From assembly GCF_000247815.1 (NCBI RefSeq), contig NW_004775935.1, forward strand, positions 269,483 through 333,482: DNA of 64,000 nucleotides. The letters are read 5' to 3'. Both the position numbers and the translations under genes were made by a program. Below, in pieces: positions 30,401 through 43,853 of this stretch; the stretch's first letter is position 1, and each line of letters starts with the position of its first letter. The notes below the pieces were generated by a model. The model was not told the origin of the DNA. It was given only the letters and a program-made list of their open reading frames with translations, and did not search any database. The stretch comes from Ficedula albicollis (taxonomy: Eukaryota > Chordata > Aves > Passeriformes > Muscicapidae).

Positions 30401-31786
30401 ATTTTCCCTCCTATTTCTTTGGAAAAACACAGGAGAATTTCTTCATCAGATCTAAGGTACTTCTATAGGTAATATGGATCAACTGTCAAAAAACTATCTC
30501 CCATATGGAAATAGTTGTTTCTTACTATAGTTCTGCCATTGTGTGCACTTTAAACTATGCTGGTTTTCTTCTGATTCTTTGTTTCATTTTTTCATTAATT
30601 GTCCAATAATCTAAAGGATCTCCTTTCCAACAAGTGCTAACTAAGAGAAAGGTATTTCCAACAGTACATAAGATGTTGGAAGAAGTTCAGAGAACCACAT
30701 GCTCATCTACATGCTCAGCTACTAGAGGAAGATGCCATAGGAAGAGTCACCAAAATTTAAAGGTTTGGGAGAGCCTTCCAATGCAGTTTGGAGCAGGCAT
30801 TCGGCAGCAGCTTTGCTATTTTCCATTTAGTATATAGAGAATATTGACAGTCATAGTGTCTATTAAGTTGTGTTATTAAAGTGTACATGGTGGTCTGCAA
30901 AATCACAGGATGTATGGAAACATTCCCTGATTCCAATTATCTATCTTATTTAGCAGGCAATAGCTCATGTAAAAGAAACGACTGGTAAGAAAAGAGGTGA
31001 TAGGAAGACTTACTGCTAGCGTTTGCTAGAGCAAAGAGATAAAGATTGAAAGCGAGCACAGGGTAAGATAGCATTAAGTGCTGGCAAGAACTAAGTCATA
31101 GACCACTTTGAAACAATAGGTCTTACAGATGCAGTTCTAAGGCAAGGAAGCGGAAATGGAGGAGTGATCAGGCAAATCAAAAAGTGAAGAGTCTGAAAAG
31201 TGTATTTTTTTTCCTGAAGTAGAAAAGCAGGAAGAAAAATGAGAGGCATTGAAGGAAAGGTACAGTGATGAGAGAGATGGAAAGATCAAAAGGAGAGCTG
31301 ATCAGCAAAAGACGTGGAAGCAGAATTTTAGAGTGAAATGGGTGTCTGATTTTCCCTGAAATACCTCTAAATGCATGCCAAGGTCATGCCAGAAACTCTA
31401 AGATGCAGATAAAACCACCTCCTTCTTATTTTTAAAAAAACGAGTTTCCACAATGAAGACAGTGTACTGAAAAAAGTAGGGAAAGTCTTTGGGGTAAAAG
31501 CAGGAAACCAAGCCTACTCATTACCACGTATGGATGACCTATTTTTGCACAAGATTTTTCAGACAGAATATGTACATGTTTGCTATTTAAAGCTTCCATC
31601 ATAAATTCAGTCCATAGGAAACTGTACCTACATGAGCAGTAAGCTCTTACTTTGTTTCACAGTGAATATATGTGAAGTGGACATGTCTAGATTTTTCCAA
31701 GAGAGCTGCCTAGTTACTTCTTCCAAATAGTAGGAATCTCAGAGAAATACAGACCTTCCTCACAGTCTCTCAAGACAGAATTATGA
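30401..31786. other. Non-coding, nothing recognised
   Basis: A purine-rich stretch at about 31020-31330 gives Lys/Glu-rich frames but with in-frame stops and no splice signals. No gene or named repeat. Confidence 0.45.
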
Positions 31787-31791
31787 GATAG

Positions 31792-32891
<1,100 letters not shown>

Positions 32892-32896
32892 GATAG

Positions 32897-34670
32897 AAAG
32901 AGAAATACGCATCTAGGGAATTCCAGATATCTTCTTAATGTCAGTTTATCACTTGTATAGATACAGATATTGTATCTTCAATGCATTTTCTAAAGCTTTA
33001 CTGCCTATGAACATACTCAGATTACCACTGGACAAATATTTCATAATATTTTTGGCACCCAGTGACCCTGGAAATGCAGAGAACAGCACAGATTTTGAAT
33101 TGGCAAGATCAAAATAGGACTGTATTTTGACAGTCAGCCTTTTCTTTCTTTTCTTTCTTAGTAATTGGAGAGTGGAAGAGTTACGTTCAGTGCTGATTTT
33201 TCTATGGAAGGAGGTTTCTGAATGAAAACACAAATGACTGGAAATAGCTTCACTGGCAAGTATGCCAAAAAACAGTTTTATGTAGACACAGAAAGAGGCT
33301 TCACAGCACATTTCCACATCGCCCACAAGAAGTCTAAATCCAGCACATTGCTTTAAAGAATAGATGAAGCATTGTTTACATGCAAACTTTAAAATACACT
33401 AACACAGATGAAGAGCAGCAAAGCAGAGCAGAGAGACACAAGTATTACAATCGAACAGAAACCAAATTGTAAAGAAATGTACTTTACAGCAACTAAGATA
33501 TAAAAGTCCAGAACATGTGAGGTCTGGAAATTATCAGGAAATGTCCTTGCTCAATGCAGGATGCTTGAATTAGATGATCTTTAAAAATTCCCTCCAATAC
33601 AAAATATTCTATGATTCTCTGATCTTAAAAGCCTAGATCTAAGTCATAATATAGTAGAAAAAACTAACAATGTTATCTATGTACTTGTTTAATAGTACAG
33701 AAATGCATCTTTAAAATACTATCTTCAAAGTATATTTAAGAGAGAGAGAGGGAGATTTCACTCTTCCAACTCTATGTCCTCCATAGCATAAAAAATTATT
33801 TTAAGAGGAAAGAGGAAAAAGGTATAGAATTTAAAAACAAATCAATGTTGGATCACAGGTAAAGGGTGATCCCAGTGATCTCATAACTTTAACCGGACAG
33901 ATCAATTCTTTGATGAGTACACCCTCCTGCCCATTTTCCATTTCACTTTGCACAATGAACAGAGAAATCTAGGGAGAAGTTTTATATGGTGTGGCTCTTG
34001 ACACAGATCATCTTCAGTATCCTATTCAGGAACGCCACCTTCAGCTCCCAACTGCACTCTTGCACAAGTACTATTTATTCCCATTATGTAAATACACATT
34101 TTGCAAGCATATGAAAATTACTGCTTCCACATTTATGTGAATTATACTAAAATGATCAGTGTACAGCTATTCGCTACCAATTTGAATGTATGTGGCATTC
34201 CTTTATCAAATGAAATCCACTCTACTGATAACCTTAAAGAATCAACATTTTCCTTACACTGTTTGCATGTAAGATAACTCTGTGCCTCCTCTGATTAAAG
34301 AACATAATTTAATACCTATTCTACTTTTTATAGCATTTTTATTATCTGTTCTTTGTGGAATTCATTCCATCTTGTTTTGATCTCATTTCAATTTGAGCAG
34401 GTCAAAATTTCAAAATTAGTGCAGGTTTAATATATTTAATAATTTTTTCAGATTGGATAATTAACTTTGGGGAAAAAAAAGGCATTCTGACCAACTCTGC
34501 AAGAAACTTTGAGATGATTAAAAACAAAAAATCTGGAGAGCATGAGTTTGAAGTAGGACATGACAACCCCACCAGAACTAAATTAAGAGAGAAGGATCTG
34601 GCCATGGTCCTAACATAGGAGTCCAGAATACTACAGTAAGTTGGCAGTCACAAAGACATTTATCCTTAAA
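32897..34670. other. Mostly non-coding; CR1 tail inside
   Basis: Apart from the CR1 end at 33545-33622, nothing is recognised. The minus-strand frame at 32949-33326 (125 codons) has no domain, no convincing splice sites and unremarkable composition. Confidence 0.5.
33545..33622 (+). mobile_element. CR1 LINE 3' end, plus orientation
   Basis: Contains ttagatgatctttaaaaatt, then ccctccaatacaaaatattc and tatgattctct, matching the last ~75 bp of CR1 including the ATTCTATG-type terminus. Confidence 0.75.
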
Positions 34671-35876
34671 TGGAATGGAATGGAATGGAATGGAATGGAA
34701 TGGAATGGAATGGAATGGAATGGAATGGAATGGAATGGAATGGAATGGAATGGAATGGAATGGAATGGAATGGAATGGAATGGAATGGAATGGAATGGAA
34801 TGGAATGGAATGGAATGGAATGGAATGGAATGGAATGGAATGGAATGGAATGGAATGGAATGGAATGGAATGGAATGGAATGGAATGGAATGGAATGGAA
34901 TGGAATGGAATGGAATGGAATGGAATGGAATGGAATGGAATGGAATGGAATGGAATGGAATGGAATGGAATGGAATGGAATGGAATGGAATGGAATGGAA
35001 TGGAATGGAATGGAATGGAATGGAATGGAATGGAATGGAATGGAATGGAATGGAATGGAATGGAATGGAATGGAATGGAATGGAATGGAATGGAATGGAA
35101 TGGAATGGAATGGAATGGAATGGAATGGAATGGAATGGAATGGAATGGAATGGAATGGAATGGAATGGAATGGAATGGAATGGAATGGAATGGAATGGAA
35201 TGGAATGGAATGGAATGGAATGGAATGGAATGGAATGGAATGGAATGGAATGGAATGGAATGGAATGGAATGGAATGGAATGGAATGGAATGGAATGGAA
35301 TGGAATGGAATGGAATGGAATGGAATGGAATGGAATGGAATGGAATGGAATGGAATGGAATGGAATGGAATGGAATGGAATGGAATGGAATGGAATGGAA
35401 TGGAATGGAATGGAATGGAATGGAATGGAATGGAATGGAATGGAATGGAATGGAATGGAATGGAATGGAATGGAATGGAATGGAATGGAATGGAATGGAA
35501 TGGAATGGAATGGAATGGAATGGAATGGAATGGAATGGAATGGAATGGAATGGAATGGAATGGAATGGAATGGAATGGAATGGAATGGAATGGAATGGAA
35601 TGGAATGGAATGGAATGGAATGGAATGGAATGGAATGGAATGGAATGGAATGGAATGGAATGGAATGGAATGGAATGGAATGGAATGGAATGGAATGGAA
35701 TGGAATGGAATGGAATGGAATGGAATGGAATGGAATGGAATGGAATGGAATGGAATGGAATGGAATGGAATGGAATGGAATGGAATGGAATGGAATGGAA
35801 TGGAATGGAATGGAATGGAATGGAATGGAATGGAATGGAATGGAATGGAATGGAATGGAATGGAATGGAATGGAAT
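34671..35876 (+). repeat. Perfect (TGGAA)n array, 241 units
   Basis: Positions 34671-35875 are 241 consecutive TGGAA units with no interruption seen, bordered by ccttaaa on the left and tattacatatt on the right. Five-base units keep all three + frames open as Met-Glu-Trp-Asn-Gly repeats; these are not proteins. The motif equals the (GGAAT)n unit of human satellites II/III, but here it is one short array inserted in unique bird DNA with clean edges. Its absolute perfection suggests recent expansion or consensus over-extension by the assembler. Confidence 0.95.
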
Positions 35877-36092
35877 ATTACATATTAAAGGGACTTGAAA
35901 TGTTCTTCTGCAATAACTGCCAATGTTGCCATATTGTTTTCAATGCACAGAAGTTTCATTTGTGAGCTGCCATCAGGCTCTCTCTTGCAAATATGTACAC
36001 TCTTCTTCAGAAAATGTATTCTATCCCAAACTGCCCTGCCTATTCCAGGAATAGACCAGGCAAATTACTACTACTGCCAGCAGGAGAGAATG
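35877..36092. other. Short non-coding spacer
   Basis: Unremarkable sequence between the TGGAA array and the next LTR-like element. Confidence 0.5.
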
Positions 36093-38175
36093 TGTGCTGG
36101 TTTTGCGTTGAAGCCAACCCACAGAAGTTACTTTTCTGAAAGGACCTGCTGAGAGCTTCCTCTGTGTCTGACAAAAACCAACTAGTCATTGGTTTTGGGA
36201 ACTGACAACCTGTTAAATCACTGAGAAAGTTGAACACACCTCTGTGAACTCACATTTTAAAATGAACAAGCCCCAGGAAACTCTTTTTCCCTTCCAGCCT
36301 CCACAGAGGTGACGGGCTGTCCCAGCCCTTCCGCGCAGCCGGGCTGGGCCGCCGGGCTCTGCCACAGGGCCGGGCCCCTTCCCGGGGAGCCCGCTGGGCC
36401 CCATGGCAGCAGGGCTGGCCCTGCTCTGAGGCAGCGCCGGCTGAGACACATCCCCCTTCCCCCAGCACGGCCAGACCGGGCCCGTGGCTCGGCTGAAATG
36501 CTGCTGCTGCTGAGTTTTACCAGAAACCACTGGGGATGGGCACGAGAAGCCATCAACCCGCAGTTGCTGCCTCTGTGCTCTAGCCTGGCTGCTAAGATCC
36601 CAGCCTCCCCCCAGCACAGCTGCTGGAAAATTCTCCACTGTAAACAGCCACAGCCACCACCCAGCAGGGATCACATCTGCAGGCCTCAGATGCGATGTTA
36701 ACTCTTTCAGTGCACAGATGAGACCTGCAGAACTTCCTTCCCCTCTTGAGTGAAAGAAAAGGACAGTGAAGCAGAGAAGCAACATGAAGGCACCACAGTC
36801 AGTGAAGTAGATGTCTGGTCCCAGATGGAAGGGATTGATGGAGATGCCTCACTCTTGGGCTGAAACCCTCTTGTAAGCTATGGAGAAGATATGATTGATA
36901 TATCAGATTCTTTTTCCCTGCAACTCATGAAATGCATTTGGGGGGATGGAGCGTTCTAACCATCGACAAGAGCAAACCAGGCTGAACAAGCAGATGTTGA
37001 AGTAGCTGTGATCCCGTAAGAAGTTTGAACAGAGAGAGAAGACTGATGAAGACCCTTTGCCCCCAGGGAAGAAGAAGAAGACCTCTGTTCCCAGACATGA
37101 AGATGATCTTAGAGATAGATAGAGAGAATCTTTGCTTTTTGAATTGTTCATCCTTAAAAATAATACCCCGCAAGATGACATAGTCCTCAAAAACAGTTGT
37201 GGGGATAACTATAAATTGAGGAAAGGGACTTTTACACAGTAGTCAGATTTCCATTTTCCTGGATGGTGATTCACTGTGACATTGAAGCCACAAGAGAACT
37301 GTTTTGTTGTGGAGAAGTCTCCACAGACTGACAAGAGAAATTCCACTCTCTAAGTGAACTGGAGAAAAGCTATTTTAGAGATGGTAAACTGATTGATTTG
37401 TTTCTGTACANNNNNNNNNNNNNNNNNNNNNNNNNNNNNNNNNNNNNNNNNNNNNNNNNNNNNNNNNNNNNNNNNNNNNNNNNNNNNNNNNNNNNNNNNN
37501 NNNNNNNNNNNNNNNNNNNNNNNNNNNNNNNNNNNNNNNNNNNNNNNNNNNNNNNNNNNNNNNNNNNNNNNNNNNNNNNNNNNNNNNNNNNNNNNNNNNN
37601 NNNNNNNNNNNNNNNNNNNNNNNNNNNNNNNNNNNNNNNNNNNNNNNNNNNNNNNNNNNNNNNNNNNNNNNNNNNNNNNNNNNNNNNNNNNNNNNNNNNN
37701 NNNNNNNNNNNNNNNNNNNNNNNNNNNNNNNNNNNNNNNNNNNNNNNNNNNNNNNNNNNNNNNNNNNNNNNNNNNNNNNNNNNNNNNNNNNNNNNNNNNN
37801 NNNNNNNNNNNNNNNNNNNNNNNNNNNNNNNNNNNNNNNNNNNNNNNNNNNNNNNNNNNNNNNNNNNNNNNNNNNNNNNNNNNNNNNNNNNNNNNNNNNN
37901 NNNNNNNNNNNNNNNNNNNNNNNNNNNNNNNNNNNNNNNNNNNNNNNNNNNNNNAGTGAGAGAAAAGAGAGTGTGGAGGAAGGAGAAATGTTTTGGAGGT
38001 TTTTTTCTGATTCTTATTATTTTTTTTCTTTTAGTTTCTGTTAATAAAATTTTCTTTATATCCTTCAAAGTTTGAGCCTTCTTTGCCTTCCTTCCTAATC
38101 CTATCTCACAGCAGGAAACAAGTAAATAATTCTAGTGGGTGCACTGGTGATGTAGCCAGCGCTAGATACACCACA
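36093..38175 (+). mobile_element. LTR-like element 4 with N gap (boundaries approximate)
   Basis: It starts near TGTGCTGGTTTTGCG, similar to the LTR 1 start. It has a GC-rich segment at 36310-36500 and, near the right end, an AATAAA signal at 38043-38048 in a context (tctgttaataaaattttctt) shared with LTR-like element 5 and similar to LTRs 1 and 2. A 544-nt N gap (37411-37954) interrupts it. I found no clear target duplication, so both edges are estimates, and part may be internal retroviral sequence. The overlapping GC-rich frames at 36213-36785 are not genes. Confidence 0.6.
37411..37954. other. Assembly gap (544 N)
   Basis: Unknown bases inside LTR-like element 4; the true length is not known. 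Confidence 1.
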
Positions 38176-38854
38176 TAAATTGGTGCAATGGCCAGGAAAT
38201 CTCAAACTGGCAAATCAAAACCATTACAGAGTGGTTTTTTTTTGCATGTACCTTACCTGTTTGCCTCTTAGTTTGATGTTTAAAGACAAAGGTGTGTGCA
38301 GTCTGGCAAACCACCATGAGACTGTACTCACTCCCTCAATGAATGATCAAATTTCAGTGCCAACTTAATAAAAAAATGGAATTTATTACTAACCAAGAGG
38401 CCAACCTCTAACATGGTTTTTAATCTTAATGTGGCTATGCAACAGAAATAAATACAGCATCTTCATGATGTACTGAGTACCAGTTTGGCAGGTTAACAGG
38501 TGTGGGACAAGTGAATGAGTAGAAATGCTACTTATCAGAGAACATATTGAAGAGAAAGCTCATTTTTCACAAATTATGGGCTTTTTATTGCTGGTAATGG
38601 AGAGAATATTAAAGTGAAGTCTATATTTCAGAAATGGGAAGACCAAATGATTTAAAACCCTTTTTATAATGACCTGCCTGGGAGTGAAGAATCAATTTCT
38701 TTTACAGCAAGAATCTGTTAATACCATGGGAGTGAGGAATGTAAGACAATGAGGAAAAGAAAGGACAGACCCTTTCCTCCATCTATATTTTCATATGTTT
38801 AATTACAGACACTGCTGTCATTATTTCTTTACTATTTTTAAGCAAATAAATTAT
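38176..38854. other. Non-coding, nothing recognised
   Basis: AT-rich spacer with no gene or named repeat. Confidence 0.5.
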
Positions 38855-39016
38855 TCTTTAAAAAAAAGAAGCAAGCTTAAAATTTATAAAGTACTATTAT
38901 AAGATGTGTGGTTACAGTATTTTACAAGCTGTCATTTTTTAAAAAAAAGAAGCAAGCTTAAAATTTATACAGTACTATTATAAGATGTGTGGTTACAATA
39001 TTTTGCAAGCTGTCAT
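38855..39016 (+). repeat. 81-bp tandem duplication
   Basis: Two adjacent copies (about 38855-38935 and 38936-39016), each with an A-run, gaagcaagcttaaaatttat and gatgtgtggttaca. A few substitutions separate them, so it is older than the near-identical duplications elsewhere in the window. Confidence 0.85.
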
Positions 39017-40898
39017 TCTATTAACTATAGGTGGTACATTTCTTCCAGAAATTTAGCCCACTTAATTGGACTGATACTCGTCTGTAATACAGAAGAATTA
39101 TCCCCAGTACCCTATCTTAAAGCTCACTGTCCTTACAGCAATACAGGCCAAAACTGTCAGTACCCAAAGCTACTTAATGTGATTTCTGTCTCAGTGCTGG
39201 CGGTGCTGAATTCTCCTTCCTCAAGTCACAATACTGATCTTCACACAAAAGCACGCTGAGTTTTGACAACTTTCTTGTCCTTTTTCAGGCATTTCCTGTT
39301 CTTTTTCAGGAATTTCTGAAGCATTCTCCCTCAGAAAACAGAGGCCAGAGCTCACCATCACTGCTGCTTGCAGTGTGTTCTACAAGTCAAAGGTCTGCCA
39401 CCCAACACCAAGATTCACCTCTTCAACATCCACTGCCGTTTCTGCACTACTGCATGTGACTCGGTCTTCGTCCTTTGACACTAGTGGATTCGGTGGGTAT
39501 CTTGCACAGGGATAACCAGGCTGTGTTCCTCCTGATGACTCAGTAGATACCTAGACACAAGCAGAGCATGTGTCTAGAGCATTCCTCCAACACCAAAAGG
39601 TACATCTAGGAAAACAGACTACTAGACATTATTCACTGTCTATTTCCCTGAACTGTGTTTCCTTCAGATTCTTCATGATTTTCATACTTATCTAATCCCA
39701 TTTTCTTCAATAATCAGTATTCTGTAATTCCCACGACTCTGAATCATCAATTTTTAAGGAATTTAGACAAGATTGAAGAACAAATCTTATTAAAGGTAGG
39801 GGATGTAAAAATCCTAGTCCTAGGCCCACACACCTACCTATACCAACACTTCGCAAAGGACATCTGAGGCACATAAAATTGCCTTCCAAGCAACACTGAA
39901 ACAGAACAAAGCATTATTTCCACAGCATTGTGAGTCTAAGCAGAGAGACAGTGAAATGCTACTAACAGCACCTGGGTCAGATCTGATGGTCTTTGTGCAT
40001 AACTCTGCAGGATAATTTTTTAACACATGATTTTATGTTAAATAATAGATTTTACAGATATTGTATGTTACCTTATTAAATTCCCTATTTCTGCTTGCTA
40101 TAAGGAAGCGTAAGGCAAAACAAAAACATCAGAAATTGTGCAAGACAATGAAAATCTTCCATATGGTTTTCAAACAACAGGTCTGTCAGAAGGCTATGTA
40201 TCTGTCCTTGTGCTGAGCAAATAAAGAAGGATTGCAGTGCCTCTTTCCACTCATAGCAGAGCTGCAGAAAAGACTTTACAACACCCTGCAAGGTTCTTCT
40301 TAACTTTACCACACACCTCCCATATCTTTGCAAAATTTCAGAACCAGTTGTTCAATTACAAAACTCCAGCCACACTGAACATTAGGGATGTAAAGCTGAC
40401 ATTCTTGTTAGGCATATGTTTCTAATTATTTTGTTTACACTTTGCATTTTAAAAAGTTCTGTTAAGTAAAAGTTATTAATATAAATCCATATTGCAAGTG
40501 GGAATCACCAGGGTATCAAAAGCAATATGTAAATGTCTTGCTAACTTAAAACAACTAGAAAACAAAGATGATATTTATATGAACTTAGTTAATTTTTTCA
40601 GGAATACTGCTCACAATAACATCATAGCCCATAAAACAACTTCACATTTTATAAAATATACTTATTTCCTAATGAGACATAGGGACAGTATCTTGCAAGT
40701 AGTTTTTCAGTGAAGTAGACATTTAAGGAGAAGACTGAAGGCTTAATGTATACTGCAAAGAGATTATTTGGACTTCAGCCACAGGAGCAACACAAAATCG
40801 CCGTCTCCTAACAAAAATAGATCACAACAATGACAGGTTTCAGTAGCTAAGATCCTAATCACATGGCAGGACCAAAATTTGATTCCATTTAATAGGCG
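39017..40898. other. Non-coding, nothing recognised
   Basis: No exon or named repeat. The frames at 39838-40026 (-), 40085-40333 (-) and 40492-40713 (+) are short and unsupported. Confidence 0.5.
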
Positions 40899-42650
40899 TG
40901 TTGGCTTTCCATGGCTCAGGTTCTGGTGGGGAAGGAAGCAGCCAGCCACGAAAGTGGTTTTCTGTGAGAAGCTTCCTCCATGCCTGCAAAGCCAATTCCC
41001 AGCAGTATCTGGGAACAGACATGCTGCTAAGCCAATTAGAGAAGTCAGTAACGCCTCTTAATATGATGACATATTTAAGAAGGAAACCAAAAACACACGC
41101 AGTTCCTCTTTCCCAAGGGGTGAGGAGGCCCCATGGACAGGGCCATCCCAGCACAGCAACAGCCACATGGCTGCTGCCNNNNNNNNNNNNNNNNNNNNNN
41201 NNNNNNNNNNNNNNNNNNNNNNNNNNNNNNNNNNNNNNNNNNNNNNNNNNNNNNNNNNNNNNNNNNNNNNNNNNNNNNNNNNNNNNNNNNNNNNNNNNNN
41301 NNNNNNNNNNNNNNNNNNNNNNNNNNNNNNNNNNNNNNNNNNNNNNNNNNNNNNNNNNNNNNNNNNNNNNNNNNNNNNNNNNNNNNNNNNNNNNNNNCAC
41401 ATGGCCAGCAGTGATCGCTGTGCCTGCCTGGCCACTCTAGCCTGCTGTGCCGTGGGACAGAAAGGCAAGGCGGCGGCGGCAGCTTCTCTTTCCCCGTCCG
41501 CAGCGAGCTGTGCCCGCCTGGCCGCCTTTAGCCCGCCGTGCTGCGGGCAGCAGGGCAGGGGCGGCAGCAGTGCCCTCTCTTCCAGGCGCCCCGCAAGAAG
41601 AGAGGCGCTGAACGCTGCCAGCACGGCGGTGGCAGCGGGAACCGCGGGGCCAGCTGCGAGCGGCATGGCGAGCATTTGCCCAAGACAGAGCCCAGATGAG
41701 ATCAGCCTCTTAGCGCTGAAAAACTCTGTAGGAACTTTTCAGTGGATAGAACTTGAGACCAAACGAACCTACGGATAACAAATTTCTTCTGAGTCAGAAA
41801 AAAAGTAGCTGAAGACACCTGAGGAGAACAGCATGGTTCTCTAGGGTTAGTGAGAGGAGGAAAGAGGAGGAGCTCCAAACGTCAGAGCTGAGATTCTTCT
41901 GCAAGCCGTGGTGAGGACTATAGTACAACAAACTATTTCCCCGTAATACGTGAAGTGCATGCGGGGATGCAGAGATCCATTCACAGCCCATGAAATAAGG
42001 TGCTCATGCTGGAGTGACTGGATTACAGCTGAAAAGCTGTAATTTAGTGGGAAACTGGAACAGAGAGAGAAGATAGAGAGCCCTTTCTTCCAAACTAGAA
42101 CAGTTTATCCTTAAAAGATTACACCCCATGAACCGAATGACCTACACAAAACAGTTTTGGGCAGACTGTTTTGCCCGTGGGAGGGACTTGCGTTGCAGCA
42201 GGTCGGGCGGTCCCGCTACTCGTGAAACTTAGAACCACACTGGAGAAGTTCACAGAGAACTGTCTCCCGTGGGAAGGACCCCATGGCATAGCAAAAGAGA
42301 CTCCTCCCTCTAAGTGAACTGAAGAAAGATTTCAGGTGAAAATACTGACCAATACTCTAACGCCCTGTCTCCTGTGTTGTCGGTGGGAAGGAAGGAGGGG
42401 CTGTAGGGTGGGGAAGGGTGTTCTAAAGCTTTAATTTTAGTTTTCATTATCTTATTTTAATTCTGTTAATAAATTTTTCATTATACTTTTTAAATTTAAG
42501 CCTGTTTTGCGCTTAGAGTGCTTCCTCTTGGTCCTTATCACTACTCATGAACCCTTTAGTTTTTCTTTACCCCTCTTCTAAACTATAGGATGGGAAAATG
42601 GGTGAAGGTTTTTTGAGTGCCAGGCTTCTAGCCAGTGTCAATCCACCAGT
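40899..42650 (+). mobile_element. LTR-like element 5 with N gap (boundaries approximate)
   Basis: Same broad family as element 4. Shared blocks include gaacagagagagaaga (about 42060), a tatccttaaaa block followed by ccc and a ga-rich segment, ctaagtgaactg (about 42320) and the tctgttaataaat polyadenylation region with AATAAA at 42468-42473. The GC-rich centre (41400-41680) borders a 219-nt N gap. The start near tgttggctttccatgg and the end near ccagtgtcaatccacca are estimates; no matching target duplication was found. Confidence 0.6.
41179..41397. other. Assembly gap (219 N)
   Basis: Unknown bases in the GC-rich centre of LTR-like element 5. Open frames spanning the Ns are meaningless. Confidence 1.
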
Positions 42651-43063
42651 ATAAACTGATTTTGCATACACTCACTGCAGTGTGTGCAGATATGTGCTTA
42701 GGAATCATACTGACATCTGGAAACGATAAATGCATTATGACACGGTATCTTTGTGACCTTGTGTGAATCTTCGGTAATTTTGTAAAAAAAGTTGTCTGTG
42801 GGATTCAAGTTGGAAGTTCTTCAGAATCAGAAAGCAATGTTCTTTCAGTTTGAATTCTGCACAAGGTATTCAAAAAATCCATTAGTCCATGTGATCAAAA
42901 TATATGCAGTTCAGTTCTGTAGCAGCGTCAAGTCTATTTCCAGTATAAGCTTAATTACTTGTAGAAATCTAGTGCTTTTGTATGTTTTAATCTATTAGGC
43001 TGAAGGATAAAATGTCTTCTTAAAACGATTTGATTAATCAAAATAAGTGTGTTTCTTTCTAAG
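42651..43063 (+). other. KIF27: KIF27 intron, last part before the penultimate coding exon
   Basis: Ends in the pyrimidine-rich acceptor tgtttctttctaag at 43063. No other KIF27 exon was recognised to its left in this window. Confidence 0.6.
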
Positions 43064-43262
43064 ATTGTTGGCCTACGTGAGTCTGAACGAAAATTACAAG
43101 TGCAGATTGAAGAACAGGAAATGAAGTCCATGCACCAGAAAAACATGATGCATGAATTGGAATCTGCACTTGAACAGATCAAGTTGCAGTGTGACAGACA
43201 GCTCACTCACCAGCGCCAAGAACATGAGAAAAAAATACAGTTTATATTGAATCATTTCAAAG
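43064..43262 (+). CDS. KIF27: KIF27, penultimate coding exon (coiled coil)
   Basis: KIF27 is a kinesin-4-family (Kif7/Costal-2 type) protein linked to motile cilia, with an N-terminal motor and a long coiled-coil stalk. This exon encodes 66 codons plus one base of the distal stalk. The peptide begins IVGLRESERKLQVQIEEQEM and includes ESALEQIKLQCDRQLTHQRQ and EHEKKIQFILNHFK. It follows the human KIF27 C-terminal region residue by residue with conservative changes (ELESALE..KLQCDR.LT.Q..EHE.K.Q..L.HFKEQ). The heptad pattern and E/K/Q richness fit coiled coil. The acceptor is ctttctaag; the donor is AAAG followed by GTATTT (phase 1), which joins in frame to the exon at 43708. The motor and most of the stalk are outside the window or not recognised to the left. 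Confidence 0.9.
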
Positions 43263-43707
43263 GTATTTTCTTCTTGGGTGGGGATTATACACCAAGTATT
43301 TTATTTGGTCATTAACAGAGAAATACTGTATTCCAATTGACAAAAATGAATAAGGTTCAGAGATATACTTTGGCTGTCACTAATTCTATCGCTATGAAAG
43401 ATGTCAAGGAACAGATACATGGTGTCAGTATGAATGCAAAATTGAATTTTTTTAATAGTATCAGAAGTATTGTGTTTTCATATTGAATTTACTGATATTG
43501 AAAAGTCATAAGCCACCAGTTCTGTTGATCTTGATCTAAATACTATTATGACTAAAAGGTGGGATTTGCATACCTTTTTTGATCTTATTTCATGTTAATT
43601 AAAATATGCACATTGCAAGCAAAATGCCATTAAGATACTCTGTCTAGTTGGGCATCTTAATTTTTGACACAGATACTTGGTTCTTAAACTAGTTTTATTT
43701 CTCCTAG

Positions 43708-43853
43708 AACAAAATAGTGAAAGTGTTGCAGAAACCCTGAAAGGGTATGAAGTAAAAATCCAGCAACTGGAAAAAGATTTATTTTTCTATAAGAAAACCA
43801 GCAGAGAGCTGAAAAAGAAATTGAAGGGCCTTCTTGGAGAGTCACCTGAATAA
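43708..43853 (+). CDS. KIF27: KIF27, apparent last coding exon with stop
   Basis: The acceptor is ttatttctcctag. Joined to the previous exon (phase 1) it completes a Glu codon and continues EQNSESVAETLKGYEVKIQQ, then LEKDLFFYKKTSRELKKKLK and GLLGESPE, with a stop at 43851-43853. The LEKDLxFYKKTSRxLKKKLK block is a hallmark of KIF27 as I know it. In human KIF27 a further tail of about 150-170 residues follows this point; here translation stops eight residues after the KKKLK block. No strong donor lies before the stop (only a weak GA/GTCACC), so either the bird protein has a short C-terminus, or a weak alternative splice leads to tail exons that I could not find. Frame and splice signals are otherwise intact, with no sign of decay. 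Confidence 0.9.

Noticed and set aside
31020..31330. Lys/Glu-rich peptides resembling a kinesin stalk exon
   Set aside because: Several in-frame stops and no acceptor/donor pair; explained by purine-rich noncoding sequence.
34641..35965. Three 400-codon Met-Glu-Trp-Asn-Gly repeat proteins
   Set aside because: A pentanucleotide array keeps all three frames open with the same peptide repeat; no promoter, splice or conservation support.
36213..36785. 190-codon minus-strand and 130-codon plus-strand frames in GC-rich DNA
   Set aside because: GC-rich LTR-like sequence has few stops; overlapping frames on both strands and no family match.
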